Source: Pseudoxanthomonas sp. SL93
GTDB taxonomy: Bacteria > Pseudomonadota > Gammaproteobacteria > Xanthomonadales > Xanthomonadaceae
Direction of reading: 5' to 3'
NCBI RefSeq assembly: GCF_026625825.1
Contig: NZ_CP113065.1
Coordinates: 1,984,001 to 2,048,000, forward strand
Length of the DNA: 64,000 nucleotides
Shown in pieces: positions 33,401-41,787 of the stretch (within the stretch, counting starts at the first letter, position 1; each line of letters opens with the position of its first letter). The notes under the pieces are model-generated. The model was not told the origin of the DNA. It saw only the letters and a list, made by a program, of their open reading frames with translations, and searched no databases. The position numbers and the translations under genes are program-made.

Positions 33401-36400
33401 GCGTGATCTCTTCGATGACGGCGTCATCGAGGTTCGACACTTCGCTGACCCCATCGTCAGTCGCGACCGGCGTCCCGGACGCGGCGTCCACGCCTTCGAT
33501 GGACGGCGGCACGGCGTCGGCAGGTTCTGCGTCGAAGGCACGCGAACGCGGCGTGATGCGGTAGTCGATGTCGTAGAACGTGACGCCCGCCGGTGCAGGC
33601 GCGGCGGGTTCGACCGGCGCCGGGTCCGCGGCGGCCGGGGCGTCGCTGCCCGCGACCGTCTGTTCGGGCGCATCCCACTGCGGTGGCGGCGACTCGCCGG
33701 CACCATTGGCGGCTGCGGTATCCAGGTAGGCCGACAGGTCCATGGCGGCGAGTTCGATGCCGATCGGCGCCAGCGGCGGATCGATGGTCGGCATCTGTTC
33801 CGTGTAGGTGCCCTGGTGGGTGTCGTCGACGATCTGCGCGCCGCTGCGCGGCTCGGGCAGGCTGTCGCGCAGGGCGCCCAGCTGGCCGGCAAGCGCGGCG
33901 AACACCGGGATGCGTGGCGACGGCGCCTGCAGCGCGGAAATGCTGCGGCGGATGGCCTGCGCGGCATCGGCCAGCGCGGACACGCCTTCCGGCGTGGGCG
34001 TTTCGCCAACGACCAGCAGGCGCTTGATGTACTGCTCGGCCGGACCGGTGACGCCGGTGATCTCGGGCACGTCGGCCATTGCCAGCGCACCGTTCATGGT
34101 GTGCATGGCGCGCAGCAGTTCCTCGGTGACGGGCACCGCGTTGACCTGCGCCTGCAGCAGCCAGGTATCGACCGTGTCCAGGTGGTTGTCGACTTCGGTC
34201 TCCAGGATCTCGCGCAGCACCGCGTCGACGGACGCGGGCGTGCCCTCGATCTCCGGCTCGAACACCGCCGGAACGTCCTCGACCACCGGCGCGACCACGA
34301 CGGCCACCTCGGCTGCGACGAAATCGTCATCCAGCACGGTCGGCTGTGCGCTGTAGTAAGCGTCCTCGCCGGCGGCGAGGCGATCGGCGACGTCCTGCAG
34401 GCCGGCGAGGTCGGCGGTCACGCTGCCCTGTCCGCGCAGCGCGGCGTTGAGCTGCGGCAGCGCCTCGCAGGCCTGCTCCAGGAAAACCTCGATCGCATGG
34501 TCGGGCGCGCGCGTGCGGTCCAGCACGCGGTTGAGCATGTTCTCGATCTTCCAGCTGAACTCGCCCAGCGTCTTCGCGCCGACCAGTCGCCCACTGCCCT
34601 TGAGGGTGTGGAAGACGCGGCGGATCGGACGCAGGCGTTCCAGGTCGTCCGGATTGGCACGCCAGGTGGGCAGCAGCTGGCGCAGGTTGACGATTTCCTC
34701 GTCGAATTCTTCCAGGAAGACTTCACGGATCTCGTCGTCGATGTCGGTGGCATCGCCATCGAAACCGCCGAGCGTGGAGGCGGGAATCGCGGCCGCGGCG
34801 GCGGCGACTTCCTGCCGCAGGTCCGGCATCTCGACGGGCGCGGGCGCTTCGGCGAAGGCGGGCGCGACCGGTTCGGTCAGCGGCGTGACGACGGCGGTCT
34901 CTTCTTGCACCACCGGCGCGGCCGGGGCGGCGTCCTCGAACGCGACAGGCTCATCGACCAGTTCGAACGAGGTGTCGGCCGTGAAGGCACTGACCGGCGC
35001 GGCGTCGAGCGACACTTCTTCCTCGAAGCTCACCGGGTCGAACGGATTGCCGGACGACGGCACGGCAGGCGTGGCGTCCAGCGGTTCCAGCGAGAGCCCG
35101 CCGAACGCACTGGTCTCGGCCACGGCTTCCGCCACTGGCGCGATATCCGCGACCGGGGTTTCGACCGCGTCCACCACGACGGGGGCAGCGACGACGGGGG
35201 CAGCGACGGCCGGCGCCGCGGCCACGACAGGCTCGGGCTCGGCTTCGACGACCTCGGCGGGCAGCGGCCAGTAACGCAGGCTTTCCAGGCTGCCGCGGGT
35301 GATTTCCAGGATGTCTTCGCGGTTGGGGCGACGCTCGCGCAACGCCTCCAGGTAGTACTCCAGGCTGGCCATCGCATCGGCCAGCGTGTCCAGCTGCGCC
35401 CCGCCCGGCACGCGCTTCTTGCCGATCAGCTCGGCGCTGACGTAGCGACGCACGCCGGTGACGTAGTCGCCGGCCTGGCCGAGTTCCAGCATGCGCAGCG
35501 CACCGGAGACTTCGTCCAGCAGCCGCGGCACTTCGCCCAGCTCGCTGTGGTCCCAGTTGGTTTCGATGAAGGCGACGAAGCGCTCGCGCGCGCCGGCGAA
35601 ATTGATGATGGCTTCCTGCGCCAGCACTTCCAGCGTGCGCTGCGATTCGGCCGTACTCGGGTCGGGCGTGCTGTCGCCGGCCGTACCGAGGCGTGCCACC
35701 TGGTCGTCCAGCGAGGCGTCCACGTAGAGCAGCGCGCCGGCGACATCCAGCAGCGTGCCTTCGTCGGCCGGCCGCTGGCCGGCGACGACTTCGCGCAGCG
35801 TGTCGCGCTGCTGCATGACCACGTCGCGGGCCATGCCCAGGCCCATCATGCCCAGCGTATCGGCCACGTTGCCCAGTTCGGCGACCTGCGGCTCCAGTTC
35901 GTTGGCGTCGTTGCCGGTGCGCAGATGCAGGTCAAGCGCATCCTTCACCCGCAGCAGTTCTTCCTTCACCGCGTTGCCGACCGTATCGAGCAGTTCGCGG
36001 TTGCGGCCGCTCAGGCTGCTGCGTGCGTGGTCGATCTCGGCCTCGCTGGGCGCGGCCGCATCGGGCTGGGTGCCCGGCGGGAACAGCATGCTTTCGTTGA
36101 TCAGCGATGCCCCGCGCGAGGCGCGGATCTCGTTGAGCAGCGGCAGCAGCACGATCGGGATGTCGCGATGGCCTTCCTGCAGTCGCTCCAGATAATCGGG
36201 CAACAGCACGGCGCCACGCATCAGCGTGGAACAGGCTTCGTCGCGATCGGCGACGCTGCCGTCCTGCAGCGCGCGCGACAGCATTTCCAGTTCCTCGGCG
36301 ACCATCGCCGGGGCGTAAAGCTCGACCATCCGCAGCGTGCCCTGCACCTGGTGCAGGTAGCCGGCGCAGAAGCGCATGCGGCTGGTGTCGGACGGGGTTT

Positions 36401-36506
36401 CGACGAAGGCTTCGATTTCCTGCCGCACCAGGCGCAGGGTTTCGTCCAGCTCGGGCTTCACCCAGCCGAGCACGGCGTGGCTCATGGCTTCGCGCAGCGC
36501 ACTCAT
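30399..36506 (-). CDS. chpA: Giant hybrid chemosensory histidine kinase ChpA (PilL)
   Basis: 2035 aa. Several Hpt-like helical modules come first: His52 (HQVQG), a degenerate one with Asp331 in place of His (DEVSGALRM), His633 (HTLKGSGRL), His802 (HTMNGALAM) and His1311 (HTLKGGARM). A low-complexity Val/Asp/Glu/Ala/Thr linker lies at about 960-1260. Then the CheA dimerisation domain (about 1430-1570), an ATPase domain with LRNSVAHGLETP, TDDGAGLN and GRGVGMDVV, a CheW domain (about 1740-1880) and a C-terminal receiver with Asp1961 (MLLDIEMPRMDG). It receives input from PilJ via PilI and controls type IV pilus extension and retraction. Preceded by pilJ. Confidence 0.95.
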   Translation of the reverse strand: MSALREAMSHAVLGWVKPELDETLRLVRQEIEAFVETPSDTSRMRFCAGYLHQVQGTLRMVELYAPAMVAEELEMLSRALQDGSVADRDEACSTLMRGAVLLPDYLERLQEGHRDIPIVLLPLLNEIRASRGASLINESMLFPPGTQPDAAAPSEAEIDHARSSLSGRNRELLDTVGNAVKEELLRVKDALDLHLRTGNDANELEPQVAELGNVADTLGMMGLGMARDVVMQQRDTLREVVAGQRPADEGTLLDVAGALLYVDASLDDQVARLGTAGDSTPDPSTAESQRTLEVLAQEAIINFAGARERFVAFIETNWDHSELGEVPRLLDEVSGALRMLELGQAGDYVTGVRRYVSAELIGKKRVPGGAQLDTLADAMASLEYYLEALRERRPNREDILEITRGSLESLRYWPLPAEVVEAEPEPVVAAAPAVAAPVVAAPVVVDAVETPVADIAPVAEAVAETSAFGGLSLEPLDATPAVPSSGNPFDPVSFEEEVSLDAAPVSAFTADTSFELVDEPVAFEDAAPAAPVVQEETAVVTPLTEPVAPAFAEAPAPVEMPDLRQEVAAAAAAIPASTLGGFDGDATDIDDEIREVFLEEFDEEIVNLRQLLPTWRANPDDLERLRPIRRVFHTLKGSGRLVGAKTLGEFSWKIENMLNRVLDRTRAPDHAIEVFLEQACEALPQLNAALRGQGSVTADLAGLQDVADRLAAGEDAYYSAQPTVLDDDFVAAEVAVVVAPVVEDVPAVFEPEIEGTPASVDAVLREILETEVDNHLDTVDTWLLQAQVNAVPVTEELLRAMHTMNGALAMADVPEITGVTGPAEQYIKRLLVVGETPTPEGVSALADAAQAIRRSISALQAPSPRIPVFAALAGQLGALRDSLPEPRSGAQIVDDTHQGTYTEQMPTIDPPLAPIGIELAAMDLSAYLDTAAANGAGESPPPQWDAPEQTVAGSDAPAAADPAPVEPAAPAPAGVTFYDIDYRITPRSRAFDAEPADAVPPSIEGVDAASGTPVATDDGVSEVSNLDDAVIEEITLESTDTLEATVDDGAVLVEATEIEEIVVATDATDDALSLEEEATAADVDPAPVDTLAVEDNMPELAAGDAVAGEDAIDTPTDTVVPVPEVEATAADTVLPDEAVASDDVGDAIEEIELATAEATEEVVEQAGSEADASVEDASVEDAIVDDAVTAEELVASEEDAADVADIAADVAAVEDATEQDIAVVPADSADEAAPEVVASAEAEEPAVTSAPPADMPEPEDALDVTGLDLELVEIFIEEGNDLLDHSDDLLAKLRDTPEDRALITSLQRDLHTLKGGARMAGIHAVGDLGHAIESMLESIAGQRTEMDRPAIQLLERGFDALHGQLARVTARRAVKVPDGMIAEFNARARGIELPAAPAASTEPVVPVELAPLSAPIETEFTAPVEEEFFPQGQQEQVRVRADLLDRLVNHAGEVAIYRARLEQQLGAFRGAMSELDRTNIRLHDQLRRLDLETEAQIVARYQREHEKQDPTFDPLELDRFSTLQQLSRALAESAADISGLQGVLDDLARQYDSLLQQQSRVSSELQDGLMRARMVPFEGIVPRLRRVLRQAATDTHKQVNLQLSGTHGEMDRNVLERMTAPLEHLLRNSVAHGLETPKERRKAGKAEEGKVQVTLRREGSEMVLEVTDDGAGLNREAIRRRAEQRGLIQPGVVLADADLDRLILESGFSTYDQVSQLAGRGVGMDVVYNEVRQLGGTLDIRSTPGKGATFTLRLPQTLAVTQAVFVQIGEAQFAVPVAAVSGIGRISHARFEAGAGVYHYAGEDYPLYNLGHLVGHSPAKAEGQAQVPLLLVRAGELRAAVAVDQVLGNREIVVKPVGPQIASIPGIYGATITGDGSVVVILDAAPLVRRHLAQPQEATQQVTTAEQRRVPLVMVVDDSLTMRKVTSRVLERHNFEVSAARDGVEALERLEDRVPDLMLLDIEMPRMDGYELATAMKADPRFKDVPIVMITSRTGDKHRQRAFDIGVQRYLGKPYQELDLMRNVYDLLGIARVRE

Positions 36507-36596
36507 GGGCGTGCTCCCGCGGCGACGGCGATGCCGTCAGCCTCGCGCTGCAGGCGGGCGGGAAGGATAAGGAGGTTCATGCAGTGCTTCCCGTCC

Positions 36597-38633
36597 TCAA
36601 CCCGGCAGCTTGAAGTCGGCGACCGAGCGGCGCAGGTCCGCGGCCAGCTGCGCAAGGTGGCCGATCGACTCCGCCGTCTGCCCCGCACCCATCGAGGTCT
36701 GCGAGGTGATCTGGCGGATTACGCCCATGGTCTGGGTGATGTCCAGGGCCGCCGCGGACTGCTGCTGCGCGGCGCTGGAGATGCCCTTGATGAGGTTGTT
36801 CAGGTCGTTCGACACGCGCTCGATCTCGCCCAGCGCGGTACCCGCGTCTTCGGCCAGTCGCGCACCGGACACCACTTCGGCGGTGGTCTGCTCCATCGAG
36901 CTGACCGCTTCGTTGGTATCGGCCTGAATCGTCTGCACCAGCGATTCGATGCGGCGCGTCGCGCCCGAGGTGCGTTCGGCGAGGCGCTGCACTTCGTCGG
37001 CCACGACCGCGAAACCGCGGCCCGCTTCACCGGCCGAGGCCGCCTGCACGGCCGCGTTGAGCGCCAGGATGTTGGTCTGTTCGGAAATGTCGTTGATCAG
37101 TTCCACCACCGAGCCGATTTCCTGCGAGGACTCGCCCAGGCGCTTGATGCGCTTGGAGGTTTCCTGGATCTGGTCGCGGATCTGATCCATGCCGCGGATG
37201 GTTTCGCGCACGACGCCGGCGCCCTCGGTGGCGATCTGCACCGAGCGCTGCGCCACTTCGGCCGACTCGGTGGAGTTCTTCGACACCTGGTCGATGCTGG
37301 TCGCGATCTCGCTGATGCGGTCGGAGGCGGTGGTGATCTGGTCGGCCTGGTGGCCGGCGGCCTCGGCCAGCTGCAGCGCGGTGGCCTGCGTTTCCTGCGT
37401 CGAGGCCGCGACCTGCACCGAGGTGTCGTTGATCGTGGTCACCAGGTTGCGCAGTTCGTCCACGGCGTAGTTGATGGCGTCCGCGATGGCGCCGGTCATG
37501 TCTTCCGTCACCGACGCCTTCACCGTCAGGTCGCCTTCACCCAGCGAACTGATTTCGTCCAGCAGCCGCATGATCGCCTGCTGGTTGCGGCTGTTGTATT
37601 CCACCTGCGTCTGGTAGCGCACTTCCTGCTCGCGCTGGCGGGTGCGGTACAGCGACCACAACAGACCCACGATGGAGATCAGCGCGGCGATACCGGAGGC
37701 GATGCCCAGCCAGAAGTTCGGGAACAGGCGCGTATCGCGCACCGAACCGAAGGCCGAGAAGGCCTGGAACAGGTTGGTGCTGTCCTGCAGCATCTGGCCC
37801 GAGCCGTTGGTCAGCGCGGCGGCCGCGGACTGCGCGGCGAACAGGTTGCGCGAGGAGGCCAGGATCGCGTCCAGGTCCTTCTTCATGTTGGTCCACAGCG
37901 CCTGCGACTGGTCCAGCGCCGCCAGTGCGCCGGCATTGCGCACCGGGGCGATGCCGAGGTCGGCGTTGCCGTTGCGCAGGCCTTCCAGCACCTGGCCGAA
38001 CAGCACGGCGTCGCGGCCCAGCGCGTCGCCGGCGGTGGACGCGGCGGCGCCACCGGCGCGGATTTCCGTCAGGCGGCGGGCCATGGTGCCGGCCAGCACG
38101 ACCTGCTGCAGCGCGCTGTAGATCTGCGACGACGGGGCGCCGCCGGCGGACATGGCGCGCACCACTTCGTTGAGCTGCGCCTGCAGCTGGGGCACCTGGG
38201 TGGCGAAGCGGTCGGCGTTGCCGGCCAGCGCCAGCACCGCGGCTTCCGACGCAACGATCTGGTTGGCGTTCTTGCCCAGCGGCGCCCAGGTCTCGGTGAC
38301 CTTGCGCAGTGGGCCGGCGATGGCGCCTTCGCTGCCGAAGCGGCTCTGCAGCTGGGTGACGGTGGATTCCACCGACTGCTTGGTTTCCTTGAAGGCCTTG
38401 AACGCCTCGGCGTTACCCGACACCGCTTCCCGACCCTGGTTGGCCAGCTGCTGGGACAGCACGCGCATGTCCGATGCGCCTGTGCTGGCGCCCGACAGGC
38501 GGCTGCCCTGGTAGGTGGCGACACCCGTGTTGGCGCCGAAGATCAGCACCGACAGGGCCAGCAACAGCAACCAGAAGTTGTTGCTGAAACTGCCGATCTT
38601 GCTGGCGGTGGGAGAATCCGTCGCGGTGCTCAT
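36597..38633 (-). CDS. pilJ: Methyl-accepting chemotaxis protein PilJ
   Basis: 678 aa. TM1 about 20-42, a long periplasmic region with two PilJ-type helical sensor segments (about 43-300), TM2 about 305-325, HAMP (about 327-380) and a cytoplasmic signalling domain. The hairpin tip AAVQAASAGEAGRGFAVVAD and EVQRLAERTSGATRRIESLV are typical of PilJ. It senses signals for twitching motility and passes them through PilI to ChpA. It lies 38 bp after pilI and 90 bp before chpA. Confidence 0.95.
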   Translation of the reverse strand: MSTATDSPTASKIGSFSNNFWLLLLALSVLIFGANTGVATYQGSRLSGASTGASDMRVLSQQLANQGREAVSGNAEAFKAFKETKQSVESTVTQLQSRFGSEGAIAGPLRKVTETWAPLGKNANQIVASEAAVLALAGNADRFATQVPQLQAQLNEVVRAMSAGGAPSSQIYSALQQVVLAGTMARRLTEIRAGGAAASTAGDALGRDAVLFGQVLEGLRNGNADLGIAPVRNAGALAALDQSQALWTNMKKDLDAILASSRNLFAAQSAAAALTNGSGQMLQDSTNLFQAFSAFGSVRDTRLFPNFWLGIASGIAALISIVGLLWSLYRTRQREQEVRYQTQVEYNSRNQQAIMRLLDEISSLGEGDLTVKASVTEDMTGAIADAINYAVDELRNLVTTINDTSVQVAASTQETQATALQLAEAAGHQADQITTASDRISEIATSIDQVSKNSTESAEVAQRSVQIATEGAGVVRETIRGMDQIRDQIQETSKRIKRLGESSQEIGSVVELINDISEQTNILALNAAVQAASAGEAGRGFAVVADEVQRLAERTSGATRRIESLVQTIQADTNEAVSSMEQTTAEVVSGARLAEDAGTALGEIERVSNDLNNLIKGISSAAQQQSAAALDITQTMGVIRQITSQTSMGAGQTAESIGHLAQLAADLRRSVADFKLPG

Positions 38634-38671
38634 CGTTCAACCCCTGGAAATTTCTTCAAATGTTTCCGCGC

Positions 38672-39205
38672 TCAGAGCGCGGCTTGACGGAACTCGGGCG
38701 TGCGCGCCAGCAACGACAACGCGAACACACCCCAATGCTGATCGTCGCTGCGGAACGCGCGATCGATGAAATGCCCGTAGCGGCCTTCCGCCAGATCCCC
38801 CGGCTCGACCTGCTGCGATTCGTGGAAGCTGCGCTGGCCGTAGAGCTCGTCGATGGTCAGCGCCACGTCGCCGCCGGCCTGGCGCATCACCAGCACGCGC
38901 TGGCCTTCATGCAGGACGGTGCGTTCGCCTTCCAGGAACTGCTTCAGGTCCACGACCGGAAACAGGTTGCCGCGCAGGTTGCCGATGCCCAGCAGCCACG
39001 GGTGCCCGCCGGGCACCGGCGTCACCGGCGGCATCGGCACGATTTCCACCACTTCCCCGAAGTTGGAAATCAGCCGGCGCTTGCCCACGCGGTAGCCGAC
39101 GCCCCGGTACTGGTCCTGCGCGACTTCGCGCGCAGGCTGCAGCACGGCGTGCGCCAGGCTGCGGCGCTCGTATTCGGCCAAGGTATCGAACGGTGTGCGG
39201 ATCAT
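38672..39205 (-). CDS. pilI: Chemotaxis coupling protein PilI (CheW-like)
   Basis: 177 aa from MIRTPFDTLAEYERRS; the longer in-frame start has no support. A CheW domain with GGHPWLLGIGNLRGNLFPVV and LKQFLEGERT couples the receptor PilJ to the kinase ChpA. Located between pilG (51 bp) and pilJ in the operon. Confidence 0.92.
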   Translation of the reverse strand: MIRTPFDTLAEYERRSLAHAVLQPAREVAQDQYRGVGYRVGKRRLISNFGEVVEIVPMPPVTPVPGGHPWLLGIGNLRGNLFPVVDLKQFLEGERTVLHEGQRVLVMRQAGGDVALTIDELYGQRSFHESQQVEPGDLAEGRYGHFIDRAFRSDDQHWGVFALSLLARTPEFRQAAL

Positions 39206-39256
39206 GGCCCGCCCCCTGTGCACTCAGTGCGAATGGTTGCCATGCCGTCAGCGCCC

Positions 39257-39658
39257 TCAGGTGCTGACGTGGGCGCGGATCGCGTCGAGGAGCTCCTCGC
39301 GCGTGAACGGCTTGGTCAGGTACTGCTCCGAGCCGACGATGCGCCCGCGCGCCTTGTCGAACAGGCTGTCCTTGGACGACAGCATGATGACCGGTGTCGA
39401 CTTGAACACCTGGTTGTTCTTGATGAGCGCGCAGGTCTGGTAGCCATCCAGGCGCGGCATCATGATGTCCACGAAGATGATCTGCGGCTGCTGGTCGGCG
39501 ATCTTGGCCAAGGCCTCGAAGCCGTCCGTCGCGGTCACGACCTCGCAACCCTCGCGTTTGAGCAAGGTTTCCGCGGTGCGGCGGATGGTTTTCGAGTCAT
39601 CAATTACCATGACCCGTAGGCCGTTGAGTCCACCGGCCTGGCCTTCGTTCTGCGTCAT
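39257..39658 (-). CDS. pilG: Twitching motility response regulator PilG
   Basis: 133 aa single-domain receiver. The pocket reads VMVIDDSKTIRRTAETLLKR, phosphoacceptor Asp64 is in IIFVDIMMPRLDGYQTCALI, and Lys is in YLTKPF. It matches Pseudomonas PilG closely, including the IKNNQVFKSTPVIMLSSKD stretch, rather than PilH. PilG activates pilus extension. First gene of the operon behind the promoter at 39719-39749. No pilH follows, unlike in Pseudomonas. Confidence 0.93.
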   Translation of the reverse strand: MTQNEGQAGGLNGLRVMVIDDSKTIRRTAETLLKREGCEVVTATDGFEALAKIADQQPQIIFVDIMMPRLDGYQTCALIKNNQVFKSTPVIMLSSKDSLFDKARGRIVGSEQYLTKPFTREELLDAIRAHVST

Positions 39659-39718
39659 TACCTTATTTTCCCCGTGCGCGCGGTGCTTCTTCGACCTACC
39701 GGCCCCGCTGCGTTGCTA

Positions 39719-39749
39719 CTTATATCCCAGCCCCGCCTCACACTGTCAA
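39719..39749 (-). promoter_or_regulatory. Sigma-70 promoter of the pil-chp operon
   Basis: On the minus strand a consensus -35 TTGACA (39744-39749) and a -10 TATAAG (39719-39724, 5 of 6) are separated by 19 bp. The -10 lies about 60 nt upstream of the pilG ATG. The spacer is long, but both hexamers are nearly perfect and this is the best promoter seen in the window. Confidence 0.65.
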
Positions 39750-39901
39750 GCCGCACGCCGGCAGGCCCCCAAGCTGAACGGCGCGATGCGAACTGCGTCG
39801 CACTTTTCGGGCGGCACTGGCAAGGCTGCGTTCCAGCGCTGCGGCGAGTGCCGCGCGCGCGGCCTGCTAACATCCCCGCGTCTCCCGCAAGACCATCCCC
39901 C

Positions 39902-40849
39902 ATGCCGCTGGACGTCGTCGTCGTCATGGACCCCATCGGGTCCATCAAGATCGCCAAGGACACCACCTTCGCCATGCTGCTGGAAGCCCAGCGGCGCGGG
40001 CATCGCCTGTACTACGTGCTGCCCGGCCGGCTCTCGCTGCGCGACGGCAGGGCTTCGGCCCAGGTCGCCCCGCTGGCGGTCCGGGACGACAAGGCCGGCT
40101 GGTACACGCTCGGCGAAGTCCACGAACTGGCGTTTGGTCCGGGCCAGGTGGTGCTGATGCGCAAGGACCCGCCGGTGGACGACCAGTACCTCTACGACAC
40201 CCATGTGCTGGGCATCGCCCAGCAGGCGGGCGCGCTGATCGTCAATGACCCGCAGGGCCTGCGCGACTACAACGAAAAGCTGGCCGCCCTGCTCTTCCCG
40301 CAGTGCTGCCCCCCCACCCTGGTCAGCCGCGACCCGGCGGAGCTCAAGGCCTTCGTCGCCGAGCATGGCGAGGCGGTGCTGAAGCCGCTGGACGGCATGG
40401 GCGGCCGCTCGATCTTCCGGGTGAAGGCCGGCGACCCCAACACCAACGTCATCCTGGAAACCCTGGTCGGCCCCGGCCACCTGACCCTGGCGCAGCGGTT
40501 CATCCCCGGCATCAAGGACGGCGACAAGCGCGTGCTGCTGGTCGACGGCGAGCCGGTGGACTACGCCCTGGCGCGCATCCCGCAGGGCGACGAGTTCCGC
40601 GGCAACCTGGCCGCCGGCGGCCGCGGCGAGGGCCGCCCGCTGAGCGAGCGCGACCGCTGGATCGCGGCGCAGGTGGGCCCCGAGATGAAGCGTCGCGGCA
40701 TGCTGTTCGTCGGGCTGGATGTGATTGGCGACTACCTGACCGAGGTCAACGTCACCAGCCCCACCTGCGTGCGCGAACTGGATGCGCAGTACGGCCTGAA
40801 CATCGCGGGCCAGCTGTTCGATGCCATCGAGAAACGGTTGGCCGCCTGA
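39902..40849 (+). CDS. gshB: Glutathione synthetase GshB
   Basis: 315 aa from MPLDVVVVMDPIGSIKIAKD, matching the E. coli length of 316. An ATP-grasp ligase that joins gamma-glutamylcysteine and glycine. Family motifs include FLRKDPP-like LMRKDPPVDDQYLYDTHVL, VLKPLDGMGGRSIF in the grasp site and EVNVTSPTCVRELD near the end. Divergent from pilG across 243 bp and followed 1 bp later by tonB. Confidence 0.95.
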   Translation: MPLDVVVVMDPIGSIKIAKDTTFAMLLEAQRRGHRLYYVLPGRLSLRDGRASAQVAPLAVRDDKAGWYTLGEVHELAFGPGQVVLMRKDPPVDDQYLYDTHVLGIAQQAGALIVNDPQGLRDYNEKLAALLFPQCCPPTLVSRDPAELKAFVAEHGEAVLKPLDGMGGRSIFRVKAGDPNTNVILETLVGPGHLTLAQRFIPGIKDGDKRVLLVDGEPVDYALARIPQGDEFRGNLAAGGRGEGRPLSERDRWIAAQVGPEMKRRGMLFVGLDVIGDYLTEVNVTSPTCVRELDAQYGLNIAGQLFDAIEKRLAA

Positions 40850-40850
40850 G

Positions 40851-41726
40851 ATGTCCGCAGTACCGGTGACCCCGCCGAAGATCGGCGCGAACGAACGCTT
40901 GGGCGCCACGCTGGCGCTTTCGCTGATCGTGCATGGCCTGCTGGTGCTGGGGGTGGGTTTCGCGCTGGATGACGCCGCGCCGGTGATGCCTACGCTGGAT
41001 GTGATCCTCAGCCAGACACAGACGCCGCTGACGTCCAAGGAGGCCGATTTCCTGGCCGCCGCCAACCAGGAAGGGGGTGGCGAGCACGACAAGGCCAAGC
41101 GCCCGCGCGACAGCCAGGCGGGGTGGATTCCGCAGCCGGATACCGGGCTGGCGCCACAACCCCTGCGTGCCCAGACCCCGCAGGCGGTACCGCCGCCGGA
41201 AAGCCGCGTGGTGACCACGCGCGACAGCGATACCACAACGCCCGCGCCGGAAACCCGGCCGCAACCCGACCAGCCGGAACTGCCTCAGGGTGAACGCAAG
41301 GTGCAGCGCGACGCGGAGATGGCGCGGCTGGCGGCGGAATACCACCTGCGCTCCGAGCTGTACGCCAAGCGCCCCAAGCGCAAGTTCGTTTCGGCGAGCA
41401 CGCGGGAATACGCGTACGCCAACTACTTGCGCGCGTGGGTGGACCGCGCCGAGCGCGTGGGCAACCTCAACTATCCCGACGAAGCCCGCCGCAAGCGGCT
41501 GGCGGGTACGCTGGTGATCAGCGTGGCGGTGCGCAGGGACGGCAGCGTCGAACAGACGCGCATCATCCAGTCCAGCGGCATCCCGTTGCTGGATTCCACC
41601 GCGCTGCGCATCGTCAAACTGTCCGAGCCGTTCCCGCCCCTTCCGGACACCGGCGAGAACGTGGACATCCTGCACGTCACCCGCACCTGGAACTTCCTGC
41701 CCGGCGGCGAAGTGCGGGACGAGTAG
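40851..41726 (+). CDS. tonB: TonB-like energy transducer
   Basis: 291 aa from MSAVPVTPPKIG. An N-terminal membrane anchor (about 18-42, LSLIVHGLLVLGVGFAL) is followed by a Pro-rich, charged periplasmic region (about 55-150). The C-terminal TonB domain (about 200-285) has the NYPDEARRKRLAGTLVISVA motif that contacts TonB boxes. No exbB/exbD is adjacent. The YP motif is the expected signature. It starts 1 bp after gshB and is probably co-transcribed. It is convergent with tsaB. Confidence 0.88.
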   Translation: MSAVPVTPPKIGANERLGATLALSLIVHGLLVLGVGFALDDAAPVMPTLDVILSQTQTPLTSKEADFLAAANQEGGGEHDKAKRPRDSQAGWIPQPDTGLAPQPLRAQTPQAVPPPESRVVTTRDSDTTTPAPETRPQPDQPELPQGERKVQRDAEMARLAAEYHLRSELYAKRPKRKFVSASTREYAYANYLRAWVDRAERVGNLNYPDEARRKRLAGTLVISVAVRRDGSVEQTRIIQSSGIPLLDSTALRIVKLSEPFPPLPDTGENVDILHVTRTWNFLPGGEVRDE

Positions 41727-41787
41727 TTTCGTCCAGGTGGCGTAACGCGGATTCGCGCCACGCCCCCGCCGCTTGCTTCTATCCCGC

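Noticed and set aside
30225..38687. Open frame of 2820 codons on the plus strand, antisense to chpA and pilJ
   Set aside because: It is the mirror of the strongly GC3-biased chpA/pilJ codons. The translation is rich in His/Arg/Gln/Gly without any domain, there is no ribosome binding site, and the minus strand encodes well-defined proteins throughout.
41737..41761. Hairpin GTGGCG/CGCCAC between tonB and tsaB as bidirectional terminator
   Set aside because: The stem is 6 bp with a 13-nt loop and no T tract on either side.
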